NCBI GenBank assembly: GCA_002505765.1 | Contig: DAVZ01000046.1 | Location: 1-51,606, forward strand | DNA from: Methanobacterium sp. UBA176 | GTDB lineage: Archaea > Methanobacteriota > Methanobacteria > Methanobacteriales > Methanobacteriaceae | Length of the DNA stretch: 51,606 bases | Reading direction: 5' to 3' | Shown: piece after piece, positions 1 through 7,911 of the stretch | Layout: every line of letters starts with the position of its first letter | Numbering within the stretch: position 1 is the first letter of the stretch | Program-made: the position numbers and the translations under genes | The notes under the pieces: generated by a model | Told to the model about the DNA's origin: nothing | Databases searched by the model: none | Seen by the model: the letters and a program-made list of their open reading frames with translations, nothing else

Positions 1-458
1 ATATATTCTACCAAGTATCTGAAAATTACAGCGATATTGAAACTGACGATCGATATGTGGATGCTACAGCGATGTTTTTAATTACAAACCCTTATATGTT
101 CGATGTAATAGTAACCACAAATCTATACGGCGATATCCTCTCAGATGAAGGAGCAGGACTTGTAGGAGGATTAGGATTAGCTCCTTCTGCAAATATTGGG
201 AAATATCACGGCTTATTTGAACCAGTACACGGATCAGCACCAGATATGGCAGGAAAAAGTACAGCAAATCCCTCTGCCATGATACTTTCTGCTGTTATGA
301 TGCTTAATTACCTTAAAGAATATGAAGCAGCATGGAATGTTGAAAATGCTCTAATTCAGGTATTAAGAGATGGAAAAATATTAACTCCTGATTTAGGGGG
401 AGATTATTCTACATTTGAAATGGCAAATGAGGTTAAGAAGAAATTAGAGGGTAAATAG
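1..458 (+). CDS. 3-isopropylmalate / homoisocitrate dehydrogenase, C-terminal part (gene cut by window edge)
   Basis: The reading frame is open from base 3, so the gene starts before the window; about 152 C-terminal residues are present. They contain the family signature of NAD(P)-dependent decarboxylating dehydrogenases: YVDATAMFL followed by TTNLYGDILSDEGAGLVGG and LGLAPSANIG, then the FEPVHGSAPD nucleotide-binding motif. The family oxidatively decarboxylates 3-isopropylmalate (leucine synthesis) or homoisocitrate-type substrates (the 2-oxosuberate branch of coenzyme B synthesis in methanogens). The substrate-deciding N-terminal region is outside the window, so LeuB and AksF cannot be told apart. 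The gene ends with TAG at 456-458. Confidence 0.9.
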   Translation, partial: IFYQVSENYSDIETDDRYVDATAMFLITNPYMFDVIVTTNLYGDILSDEGAGLVGGLGLAPSANIGKYHGLFEPVHGSAPDMAGKSTANPSAMILSAVMMLNYLKEYEAAWNVENALIQVLRDGKILTPDLGGDYSTFEMANEVKKKLEGK

Positions 459-840
459 CTATTAAAAATTTTATTTTTAGGATAATATTAAATTATCAAC
501 TATATCAATATAAATGAACTCTTTTTAGTTTATATTGAACTATGGGCAATTTAAACTAATTTAATGTATATAATTAGTTTTAATGGCTTGATAAGCCTCA
601 AAAAATCATATTTAAAGCTTTCTAAATGCTTATAATAAATCATAATTCTGGGTTGAAAGTTATATAGTAAGTTTTATATTGTTACAAAAACATATTTTCT
701 ATAGAGTTAAGGGTTATATAAACTATGTTAAGGTTTTTAAGTCATTGAACTTAAAATTATCCAAAATAACATACCAGAACTGCCTTTAATCAGCTATTAA
801 GATATTTTAAAGATTTTTATGATAATGGAGGTGTTTTTTT
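459..840. promoter_or_regulatory. Intergenic region: possible hairpin after the dehydrogenase and fbp promoter/leader
   Basis: No gene is seen in these 382 bases. An inverted repeat with 9-bp arms (AAACTAATT at 553-561, AATTAGTTT at 572-580, 10-nt loop) lies about 95 nt after the dehydrogenase and may be a terminator or processing hairpin. A TATA-like TTATATAAA at 714-722 could drive fbp, giving a leader of roughly 90 nt. A strong Shine-Dalgarno, GGAGGTG, sits at 827-833, seven bases before the fbp ATG. Promoter calls are pattern-based only. Confidence 0.4.
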
Positions 841-1938
841 ATGAAAACTACAATTAGTGTAATTAAAGCAGATGTAGGAAGTATTGCAGGACATGGATTA
901 GCTCATCCAGCCCTGCTTGCAAAGTGTGAAGAGCTTCTTGGCAAGGCAAAGGAAGAAGATTTACTTATAGACTATTATGTAACAAATTGTGGTGACGACA
1001 CAGAATTAATAATGACCCATAGACAGGGCGAAGAAAACGAAGAAATACATAATTTAGCATGGAATGCATTTATTGAAGCAACAGCAGTTGCAAAAGAGTT
1101 GAAACTTTATGGTGCAGGTCAGGACCTTCTTTCTGACACATTTTCAGGAAACATTAAGGGAATGGGGCCAGGAGTAGCCGAAATGGAATTTAAAGAAAGG
1201 GGGAGTGACCCGGTTATTGTTTTCTGTTGTGATAAAACAGAACCAGGCGCATTTAACATGCCTCTTTTTAAAATGTTTGCAGACCCATTTACTACAGCAG
1301 GACTCATTATTGACCCATCACTCCATGGTGGATTCGAATTTGAAATATTCGACGTCATGGAACATAAAAAAGTAAAAATGTCATGTCCAGACGAAATGTA
1401 TGATTTACTTGCACTTTTAGGTACCATCAGTAGATATGTCATAAAACGTATTAGAAGAAGAAGTGACAACGAAATAGCAGCATCAGTGAGTACAGAAAGA
1501 TTAAATCTTTTAGCAGGTAAATATGTGGGTAAAGACGACCCTGTTGCAGTAGTAAGATCACAATCAGGATTCCCTGCAGCCGGGGAAGTTGTTGAACCAT
1601 TTGCATTTCCACACCTCGTTGGTGGGTGGATGAGAGGCTCACACAACGGTCCATTAATGCCTGTTGCCCAGAAAAATGCATATCCTGTAAGATTTGATGG
1701 ACCTCCACGAGTAATGGCTCTCGGATTCCAGATAGCTGACGGTGAATTGGTGGGTCCAGCAGATATGTTTGATGACCCTGCATACGACAGATCAAGAGCT
1801 CTTGCATCTGAAATTGCTGAATACATGAGAAGGCACGGTCCTTTCGAGCCACACAGACTTCCTGCAGACGAAATGGAGTACACAACACTCCCTGGAGTCA
1901 TGGAAAAACTGGAAGGAAGATTTGAGGATATTGAATAA
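841..1938 (+). CDS. fbp: Fructose-1,6-bisphosphate aldolase/phosphatase (class V FBPase)
   Basis: This 365-aa protein is the bifunctional archaeal gluconeogenic enzyme that condenses dihydroxyacetone phosphate with glyceraldehyde 3-phosphate and then dephosphorylates the product to fructose 6-phosphate. The length is typical. Visible residues include the Mg-binding Asp11 and His18 in KADVGSIAGHG, Asp52/Asp53 in NCGDDTE, and Gln94. The KYVGKDDP segment (227-234) supplies Tyr228 and Schiff-base Lys231, corresponding to Tyr229/Lys232 of the Sulfolobus enzyme. GGAGGTG lies seven bases upstream of the ATG. The gene is monocistronic in appearance: the previous gene ends 380 bp upstream and the next gene is convergent. 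Confidence 0.97.
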   Translation: MKTTISVIKADVGSIAGHGLAHPALLAKCEELLGKAKEEDLLIDYYVTNCGDDTELIMTHRQGEENEEIHNLAWNAFIEATAVAKELKLYGAGQDLLSDTFSGNIKGMGPGVAEMEFKERGSDPVIVFCCDKTEPGAFNMPLFKMFADPFTTAGLIIDPSLHGGFEFEIFDVMEHKKVKMSCPDEMYDLLALLGTISRYVIKRIRRRSDNEIAASVSTERLNLLAGKYVGKDDPVAVVRSQSGFPAAGEVVEPFAFPHLVGGWMRGSHNGPLMPVAQKNAYPVRFDGPPRVMALGFQIADGELVGPADMFDDPAYDRSRALASEIAEYMRRHGPFEPHRLPADEMEYTTLPGVMEKLEGRFEDIE

Positions 1939-2004
1939 CTCACTAACAAAAGTAAAAATTACGCATTTGAGCTTCATATATTTATGAAGCCAAAAACCTT
2001 TTTT

Positions 2005-2784
2005 TCATTTAAAAAACAATTTAGAAGGATTTTCCATACACATTTTATTGATATCTCGTTTATTAACCCCATACTTCAGCATGGAATTTATAAACATCTT
2101 CATTCCTTCTACAGGCTTTGGATTATGCGCCTGACCAAAATCAGTGGCCATAATGCATCTTTCAGCTCTAACTTCTTTTATTGCATCTGCAATTACTTCA
2201 GGTTGTAAGTTGCCATGCTTTTCCATGCAGGAAACAAAACAGTGCTCAAGATATGCGTATCTGGCCATTTCCTTTTGTTCCTCAATATCTGCACCTACAA
2301 CTGCTGTTAACGGATGATTTATAAGTATTTTTCTGATTCCATGGCTTCTTGCATAATCAAGAAGTAAAAATATTATATCCGGCTTTAAATGCCCTGTAGC
2401 AAGAACCAGATCATTTTCACCGATTATGCTGAGGATTTCTTCAGTATTTTCATAGCTTACATTTATTTCTGCAGCAGAAACTGTTGGAAACCATATTATT
2501 TTGCCTCCAAGCCTTGATGTGACCCTAACAGCTTCTGGATTAAGTCCTCCAACGGTTGAATTTAAACATACTCCACCAATTACTTTAAAACCAGATATGG
2601 CTTCTGCAATGGCCGCTCTTCCTGCAGTAGGTTCTAAATGGGATTTTATAACAATAGCCTGCATTTTTTCCTTTTTTGCTTCTACTGCAGCTTCAACATC
2701 GTTTAAAATTCTTGATTTAATATCTGGGGCAGTGTGGATATGCGTATCCATGAAACCTTCCAGTGAATATTCCTTATTTACCAT
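2005..2784 (-). CDS. DUF6282 family protein (amidohydrolase/PHP-like TIM barrel)
   Basis: The 259-aa protein begins with a metal-type HxH motif (MDTHIHTAPD, from residue 12) and has later His-containing strands ATGHLKP and INHPLTA and a C-terminal MATDFGQ, the layout of a TIM-barrel metal-dependent hydrolase. I recognise it as DUF6282-like; no substrate is known to me. It lies 27 bp downstream of the fumarase subunit on the same strand, so the two are probably cotranscribed. AAAGGA precedes the ATG at 2784. An internal Met at residue 12, directly before the HxH motif, is a less likely start. Confidence 0.8.
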   Translation of the reverse strand: MVNKEYSLEGFMDTHIHTAPDIKSRILNDVEAAVEAKKEKMQAIVIKSHLEPTAGRAAIAEAISGFKVIGGVCLNSTVGGLNPEAVRVTSRLGGKIIWFPTVSAAEINVSYENTEEILSIIGENDLVLATGHLKPDIIFLLLDYARSHGIRKILINHPLTAVVGADIEEQKEMARYAYLEHCFVSCMEKHGNLQPEVIADAIKEVRAERCIMATDFGQAHNPKPVEGMKMFINSMLKYGVNKRDINKMCMENPSKLFFK

Positions 2785-2811
2785 GAAAATCCTTTAAAAT
2801 TAATTCTGGCT

Positions 2812-3360
2812 TTATGGGCTGATTTTCTTTTTAACTTCTTTGTATAGATTATTGCCGTGAGAATCCATTGCCACAACAAGAGGTCCGAAATTTTTAACTT
2901 CAAGCTCCCAGATAGCTTCAGGAACTCCTAAGTCGATCCAGTTAACCCCTTTTACTTCCAAAATTGATTTAACATAAAGGGCTGCACATCCCCCCACTGC
3001 AGCGAGGTACACAGCTTCATTTTCAATTAAAGCAGTTTCGGTTTTCTCATCCATACCTCCCTTTCCTATAATTGCGCTTACTCCTAATTTTAAAACATCT
3101 GGAGAGTATGGATTCATCCTGGTACTTGTAGTTGGCCCAACAGCTATCATTTTATAGTCTTTTCCAGATGTGGATTTAATTATGGGTCCTGCATGAAAAA
3201 GAGCTGCTCCTTTAAGATCCACTGGTGATCCTTCTTCTAAAATCCTCTGATGGGCTCTGTCTCTTGCAGTATAAATAGTCCCTGATAAATATACAGTATC
3301 TCCGGCTTTCAATTTTTTAATGTCTGTTTTAGAAAGCGGTGTTTTTAATTTTTTTTCCAT
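2812..3360 (-). CDS. Fumarate hydratase class I, beta subunit (C-terminal domain protein)
   Basis: The 182-aa protein matches the stand-alone beta subunit of class I (iron-sulfur) fumarase, which with a separate alpha subunit interconverts fumarate and malate. In methanogens this serves the incomplete reductive citric acid cycle that makes 2-oxoglutarate. Family marks are TVYLSGTIYTARDRAH near the start, ALFHAGPI, the conserved GPTTSTRMNPY segment, GKGGM, and the C-terminal MDSHGNNLY. No alpha subunit lies nearby, so it must be encoded elsewhere. AGGTGA precedes the ATG. The next gene downstream is the DUF6282 protein. Confidence 0.93.
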   Translation of the reverse strand: MEKKLKTPLSKTDIKKLKAGDTVYLSGTIYTARDRAHQRILEEGSPVDLKGAALFHAGPIIKSTSGKDYKMIAVGPTTSTRMNPYSPDVLKLGVSAIIGKGGMDEKTETALIENEAVYLAAVGGCAALYVKSILEVKGVNWIDLGVPEAIWELEVKNFGPLVVAMDSHGNNLYKEVKKKISP

Positions 3361-3419
3361 AAATTCACCTGTTGATTCATAAATTTTAGAAAGATTTTGA
3401 ATTTATTAAAATAATTTCT

Positions 3420-3474
3420 ATTCGATAATGTTATAATTAAATAAGTATAATAGCTACTTATTATCTTATCGAAT
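3420..3474. promoter_or_regulatory. Nested inverted repeats in the divergent fumarase/DUF2070 promoter region
   Basis: An outer pair ATTCGATAA (3420-3428) and TTATCGAAT (3466-3474) encloses an inner pair ATAAGTA (3441-3447) and TACTTAT (3455-3461), all perfect. They lie between the divergent starts at 3360 and 3498, next to TATA-like AT tracts. The arrangement could be a shared operator. No regulator can be named from the sequence. Confidence 0.4.
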
Positions 3475-3497
3475 TCAAGCGTTTCAGAGGTAACTTT

Positions 3498-5324
3498 ATG
3501 TCAAATGTAAATAAGCTGGTTGGGCTTACCAGATACATCATGGTACTTCCATCAACAAGGGCATCGCTTTTTGGTATGGTTTTTTCAAGTTTTATTATAG
3601 GATGTATAGTATCTTTAATGGAACCAGCAGATACAGATTCTATACTGCGAAGTATTTTCTACGGTGGTTCTACAGGATTTTTAATATTTGGATTAACCTC
3701 CATAATGAGCGGAGGGTTAACACAGCCCCTTATAAATTCTTTTAATGGTAGATACATGAAAATGAAACAATCAATGTTCCTTGCTTTCATTTCCATGATG
3801 ATTGTGGGTATTATTTATATATTGGGGAGTCTTGCAACTCTTGTTTCCTCATATAACCATAATTATACCCTTGATTCATTAATATTTGGTACTGTTATTA
3901 TATTTGCATTCAGAACTATCACTTTATGGGGAACGTCAAATATAAACCTTTTAAAATCTATTTCAGCAGCTATGATTCAACCAGCACTTATTCTAAGCAT
4001 GTTGATTGTAATTGTATCCCTAACCAGTTTAACCACCAATATAGGTAATTTCAGTTTCGTAGCTCTGCTTTTTAAGATTTTTATAGCTTCATTAATACTC
4101 ATGTTCGCTATTTACTCTTTTGTAACAGTTTTAGAATCTCCTATGAGAAGAAACCTTGGAATAGGGGGTCTTGAACTTTTAAGTCTGGCCATAGCCCATA
4201 TTACTGAAGGTTCAAAGGCAATGGAAACATTATTTGACGATATGGGAGAGCCGATAGATACCTTAATTGGGATCATAAGTTTTAAAAACGATAAGGGGAT
4301 TAAAGCTCTCTTTTTAACTCCATATATCCATCCCGGACCCATAGGAAACATTGGAGGTGGAAACATGCCCACAATTCTTGCCAATAAATTTGATACATTT
4401 ACTATGGTCTCTCACGGGCCATCAACCCATGATTTTAATCCAGTATCATCAAAAGAACTGAATAAAGTGGAAATAATCATCAAAAACGCATTAAAAAATA
4501 TGAATTATTCTAATAGTGCCAGTAAGTTTTACAGGGTTCAAAATAGGAATGCAAAGATTGGTTTACAATTTTTTAACCATGATCTGTTGATGCTTGCCAC
4601 ATTTGCACCAAGGGGATTCGATGATATGGATTTTGGTATTGGACTTGCCATTGCTAACCTTGCCAAAGCAAAGTGCGATGCACAAAATGTCATGGTTGTT
4701 GATTGCCATAATTCTTTTAAAGAGGATGGGAGAATTTTACCAGGAAATAAGGAAGTATTTGAACTTATGGGTGCAGTTGAAAAAATTAAAACCCCTGAAA
4801 GGGATAATGGAATTAAGTTAGGTTGTGCGGCGGATCTGCTTGAAAATTTCTCTAAAGACGATGGTATTGGTCAAAGTGGAATAAAAGTAATGGTTGTCCA
4901 GGTTGGAGGTCAAAAAACAGCATACATACTCCTGGATTCCAATAATATGGTTGAAGGTTTTAGAGAACAGATAATTGGAGAAGTACAGAAATTAGGAATT
5001 GATTGTGGAGAGGTAATGACCACAGATACCCACTTTGTAAACACACTATCTGGAGGTCATAACCCGGTGGGAGGCGTAAAGAGGCACGAAATAATAAATT
5101 ATATACTTAATTGCACAAAAAAGGCTTTAAATGATTTGGAAGATGTTTCTGTAGCTTCCAAGGTGTGTAACATTGAAGATCTAAAGACAATGGGGCCAAC
5201 TACAGCAACTGAACTTGTAACTACCATAAGCTCTATAATAGCTGTAAGCAGGATTTTCGCACCCCTGGTATTTTTATTTGCCATAATATCTGTTTTTATA
5301 TGGCTGTTCTACTGGGCATTTTAA
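3498..5324 (+). CDS. DUF2070 family membrane protein
   Basis: This is a 608-aa integral membrane protein with about seven hydrophobic segments in the first ~210 residues, a large soluble domain, and a final membrane helix at about 585-605. The soluble domain has conserved polar motifs: IHPGPIGNIGGGN near residue 277, SHGPSTHDFNP, and DTHFVNTLSGGHNPVGG, rich in His and Asp as in a metal site. The architecture matches DUF2070, found mainly in methanogens and other euryarchaea; its function is unknown to me. GAGGTAAC precedes the ATG. A hairpin plus T-run follows the stop. Confidence 0.9.
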   Translation: MSNVNKLVGLTRYIMVLPSTRASLFGMVFSSFIIGCIVSLMEPADTDSILRSIFYGGSTGFLIFGLTSIMSGGLTQPLINSFNGRYMKMKQSMFLAFISMMIVGIIYILGSLATLVSSYNHNYTLDSLIFGTVIIFAFRTITLWGTSNINLLKSISAAMIQPALILSMLIVIVSLTSLTTNIGNFSFVALLFKIFIASLILMFAIYSFVTVLESPMRRNLGIGGLELLSLAIAHITEGSKAMETLFDDMGEPIDTLIGIISFKNDKGIKALFLTPYIHPGPIGNIGGGNMPTILANKFDTFTMVSHGPSTHDFNPVSSKELNKVEIIIKNALKNMNYSNSASKFYRVQNRNAKIGLQFFNHDLLMLATFAPRGFDDMDFGIGLAIANLAKAKCDAQNVMVVDCHNSFKEDGRILPGNKEVFELMGAVEKIKTPERDNGIKLGCAADLLENFSKDDGIGQSGIKVMVVQVGGQKTAYILLDSNNMVEGFREQIIGEVQKLGIDCGEVMTTDTHFVNTLSGGHNPVGGVKRHEIINYILNCTKKALNDLEDVSVASKVCNIEDLKTMGPTTATELVTTISSIIAVSRIFAPLVFLFAIISVFIWLFYWAF

Positions 5325-5339
5325 TGAGTTCACTGTCTT

Positions 5340-5367
5340 AAAATAATGAATTATTTTATTTTTTCAA
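5340..5367 (+). terminator. Hairpin with T-run after the DUF2070 gene
   Basis: Arms AAAATAAT (5340-5347) and ATTATTTT (5350-5357) are separated by two bases and followed by a T-rich stretch. This resembles a terminator for the plus-strand gene. The convergent EMC6-like gene ends at 5399, so it could act on both strands. Confidence 0.45.
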
Positions 5368-5398
5368 ATAAATTTTTAATTAAAAAAGAAGGGATAAA

Positions 5399-5677
5399 TT
5401 AAAGATTATAAAAGATCACCCATACCATAATCCAAACGAAAAAGAAGGGAACTATACCGCTCCAGAGCCAGCCTTTTGCTCCACCAACTTTTTCTTTACC
5501 AAATAGTCTTTCTGATGCCTGGCCCATTGCATAGAGAATAATTAATGCCACTAAAACGGCTAAAACTTCATTTCTTCCTATTCCTGCAATGGCTCCGGTT
5601 GATAATAAGAATGATAAATAACCTGCAACTATACCTGCAACTGCGTGAATTGCAGCCATTTTTCCATCAACATCCAT
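5399..5677 (-). CDS. EMC6-like small membrane protein (DUF5379-like)
   Basis: The protein is 92 aa from the ATG at 5677, which has a good AAGGAGG six bases upstream; the frame is open further upstream but lacks a comparable ribosome site, so the longer version is rejected. Three hydrophobic segments are visible: AVAGIVAGYLSFLLS, VLAVLVALIILYAMG and IVPFFFVWIMVWVIFYNL, with a charged KEKVGG linker. The pattern resembles archaeal EMC6-like proteins, related to the eukaryotic ER membrane insertion complex subunit. The role in archaea is not established. It is transcribed alone. Confidence 0.75.
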   Translation of the reverse strand: MDVDGKMAAIHAVAGIVAGYLSFLLSTGAIAGIGRNEVLAVLVALIILYAMGQASERLFGKEKVGGAKGWLWSGIVPFFFVWIMVWVIFYNL

Positions 5678-5928
5678 AATATGCCTCCTTACTAAAATAT
5701 ATCCTGTAGTTATTTTAACTTCATATTCATAATTTAGAATTACACAAATTTCTATATCGATGACTTTTAATTTATGTTCTAACAAAGAGTATTTATAATT
5801 AGAAATAGCTCATTATATACTTTGGTAAGGTTACTAATAAATGTTTTATCAATACTGGATAATTTTTAATTTAAATATGTTATTTAATGACCATAAATAA
5901 TTTTTAATGCTAATCATGGTGTTATAAA

Positions 5929-7905
5929 ATGAAGAATATGTCTAATGTAGATGTTTTTGCTATTTGCACAGAATTAAAGGAATCTTTAATTGGCGCCAGG
6001 GTTGATAAGGCCTACCAGCCTACAAAGGACACAGTTTTAATAAGATTTCACGTGCCCACTAAAGGGAGAGTCGATATTGTCTTTCAGGCGGGTATAAGAG
6101 TCCATACAACCCAGTATCCTTTATCAAATCCTAAAATACCTCCTAATTTTCCAATGCTCCTTAGAAAATACATTAAAGGAGCAACCGTGGAGGATGTAAG
6201 GCAATATAATTTCGATAGAATAATGGAGATTCAGGTAAAAAAAGAGCATAGATATACTTTAGTGGTTGAATTATTCGCCAAAGGTAATATTATACTTTTA
6301 AACGAGGAAGGTACAATAATTTTACCTTTAAAACGTAAAATGTGGAGTGACAGAAAAATTTCTTCTAAAGAGGTGTATAAATATCCTCCAAAAAGAGGTA
6401 TAAACCCTTTAAAGCTTGAAAAAGAACAGCTAAAAGAAATATTCCAGAATTCTGATTCTGATGTAATAAGGACACTTGCAAGAAGCGGTTTAGGGGGAAT
6501 TTATGCAGAAGAGATTATTTTGAGGTCTGATGTTCAAAAAGAGCTAGCTGCAGCAGAGCTTAAAGAGGAAGACCTTGATTCAATTTATAAAGCAATTTAT
6601 GAACTTTTTGAACCCCTTAGATCATCTAAATTCAACCCTCAAATAATTTCTAATGGAAAAGAGGATGTATTGCCTCTTGATCTCAAGTTGTATGAAGAAT
6701 ACTCAAAGGAAACTTATCCAAGTTACAATGAGGCTGCTGATGAATTTTTCAGCAGTAAGGTTAGGGAAGATATTAAAACTGAATATGAAGGGATATGGGG
6801 TTCTGAGCTTAAAAAGTACGAAAAAAGACTGAGAATTCAGGAGGAGACCCTTCAAAAATTCCATAGGACTGTAAAGGATTCCCAAAAAAAGGGAGAGCTA
6901 ATATATTCCAACTACGTTAAAATTCAAAACATTCTGGATATAATAAAAAAGGCAAGGGAAAAATATTCATGGAATGAAATAGCTTTAAAACTTAAAGCTG
7001 CCAAAAAACAGGGACTTGAAGAGGCTGATATTATTGAATCCCTTGATAAAATGGGTAATTTAACCTTAAAATTTGATGATACAGTAATAATTATCGATTC
7101 AAAAAAAGAAATACCTGAAAACACTGAAATATACTACGAAAAAGCAAAAAAAGCCAAAAAGAAGATAAATGGGGTTCATATTGCCATTGAAAAGACTAAA
7201 AAAGAAATTGAAAAGGCAAGGAATAAAAAAGAAATGGAAATGGAAAGAATTACTTTACCACAAAAAAGAGTTAAAAAGAAACTTAAATGGTTTGAAAAGC
7301 TTCGATGGTTCCTGTCATCTGATGGATTTTTAGTTATAGGGGGTAGAGATGCAAATTCCAATGAAATTGTCGTTAAAAAATATATGGAAAACAACGACAT
7401 CTATTTTCACTCAGATATACATGGAGCCTCTTCAGTTGTAATAAAAAGTGATGGTAGGGAAATTTCTGAAACCACCATTAATGAAACAGCATCATTTGCG
7501 GCTTCATTTTCCAGTGCATGGACTAAGGGCTTTTCATCACAGGATGTTTACTGGGTAAAGCCAGAACAGGTTTCAAAGACTCCAGAACCAGGCGAATTCG
7601 TTGCGAAAGGTGCATTCGTAATCCGCGGGTCTAAAAATTATGTAAGAGCGGCTACACTTTTAATTGCTGTGGGAATAGTTGATTATGAAGGTGAAAGAAT
7701 AATGGCCGGCCCTGTGGATGCTGTAAAAAAACATACAGATAATTACGTGATAATAAAACCAGGTTACACTAAAAAAGAATCAATTGCAAGGGAAATACGA
7801 CATAGAATAGATAAAAACTCAATTTTAACTTTAGAAGATGTAATAAGGGTTTTACCATCTGGTAAATGTGATATAGTGGATGAAAGAGATATAAGACGAA
7901 GATAG
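5929..7905 (+). CDS. rqcH: RqcH / NEMF family ribosome quality-control protein (NFACT)
   Basis: The 658-aa protein has the full Rqc2/RqcH layout. The NFACT-N domain is at about 1-180, with the DR motif (Asp96-Arg97 in YNFDRIM) that RqcH needs for tailing. A helix-hairpin-helix-like segment SGLGGIYAEEI is near 185. Long charged coiled coils occupy about 285-350 and 400-450. The NFACT-R domain is at about 460-570, with WFLSSDGFLVIGGRDANSN and IYFHSDIHGASSV. In bacteria and eukaryotes the family binds obstructed large ribosomal subunits and recruits tRNA-Ala for C-terminal tailing. GGTGTT lies five bases before the ATG; Met4 is a possible alternative start. Confidence 0.95.
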   Translation: MKNMSNVDVFAICTELKESLIGARVDKAYQPTKDTVLIRFHVPTKGRVDIVFQAGIRVHTTQYPLSNPKIPPNFPMLLRKYIKGATVEDVRQYNFDRIMEIQVKKEHRYTLVVELFAKGNIILLNEEGTIILPLKRKMWSDRKISSKEVYKYPPKRGINPLKLEKEQLKEIFQNSDSDVIRTLARSGLGGIYAEEIILRSDVQKELAAAELKEEDLDSIYKAIYELFEPLRSSKFNPQIISNGKEDVLPLDLKLYEEYSKETYPSYNEAADEFFSSKVREDIKTEYEGIWGSELKKYEKRLRIQEETLQKFHRTVKDSQKKGELIYSNYVKIQNILDIIKKAREKYSWNEIALKLKAAKKQGLEEADIIESLDKMGNLTLKFDDTVIIIDSKKEIPENTEIYYEKAKKAKKKINGVHIAIEKTKKEIEKARNKKEMEMERITLPQKRVKKKLKWFEKLRWFLSSDGFLVIGGRDANSNEIVVKKYMENNDIYFHSDIHGASSVVIKSDGREISETTINETASFAASFSSAWTKGFSSQDVYWVKPEQVSKTPEPGEFVAKGAFVIRGSKNYVRAATLLIAVGIVDYEGERIMAGPVDAVKKHTDNYVIIKPGYTKKESIAREIRHRIDKNSILTLEDVIRVLPSGKCDIVDERDIRRR

Positions 7906-7911
7906 GTAATT

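Noticed and set aside
1119..1949. 276-codon open frame antisense to fbp
   Set aside because: It is a shadow of a conserved gene with intact catalytic residues; the antisense translation has no recognisable motif.
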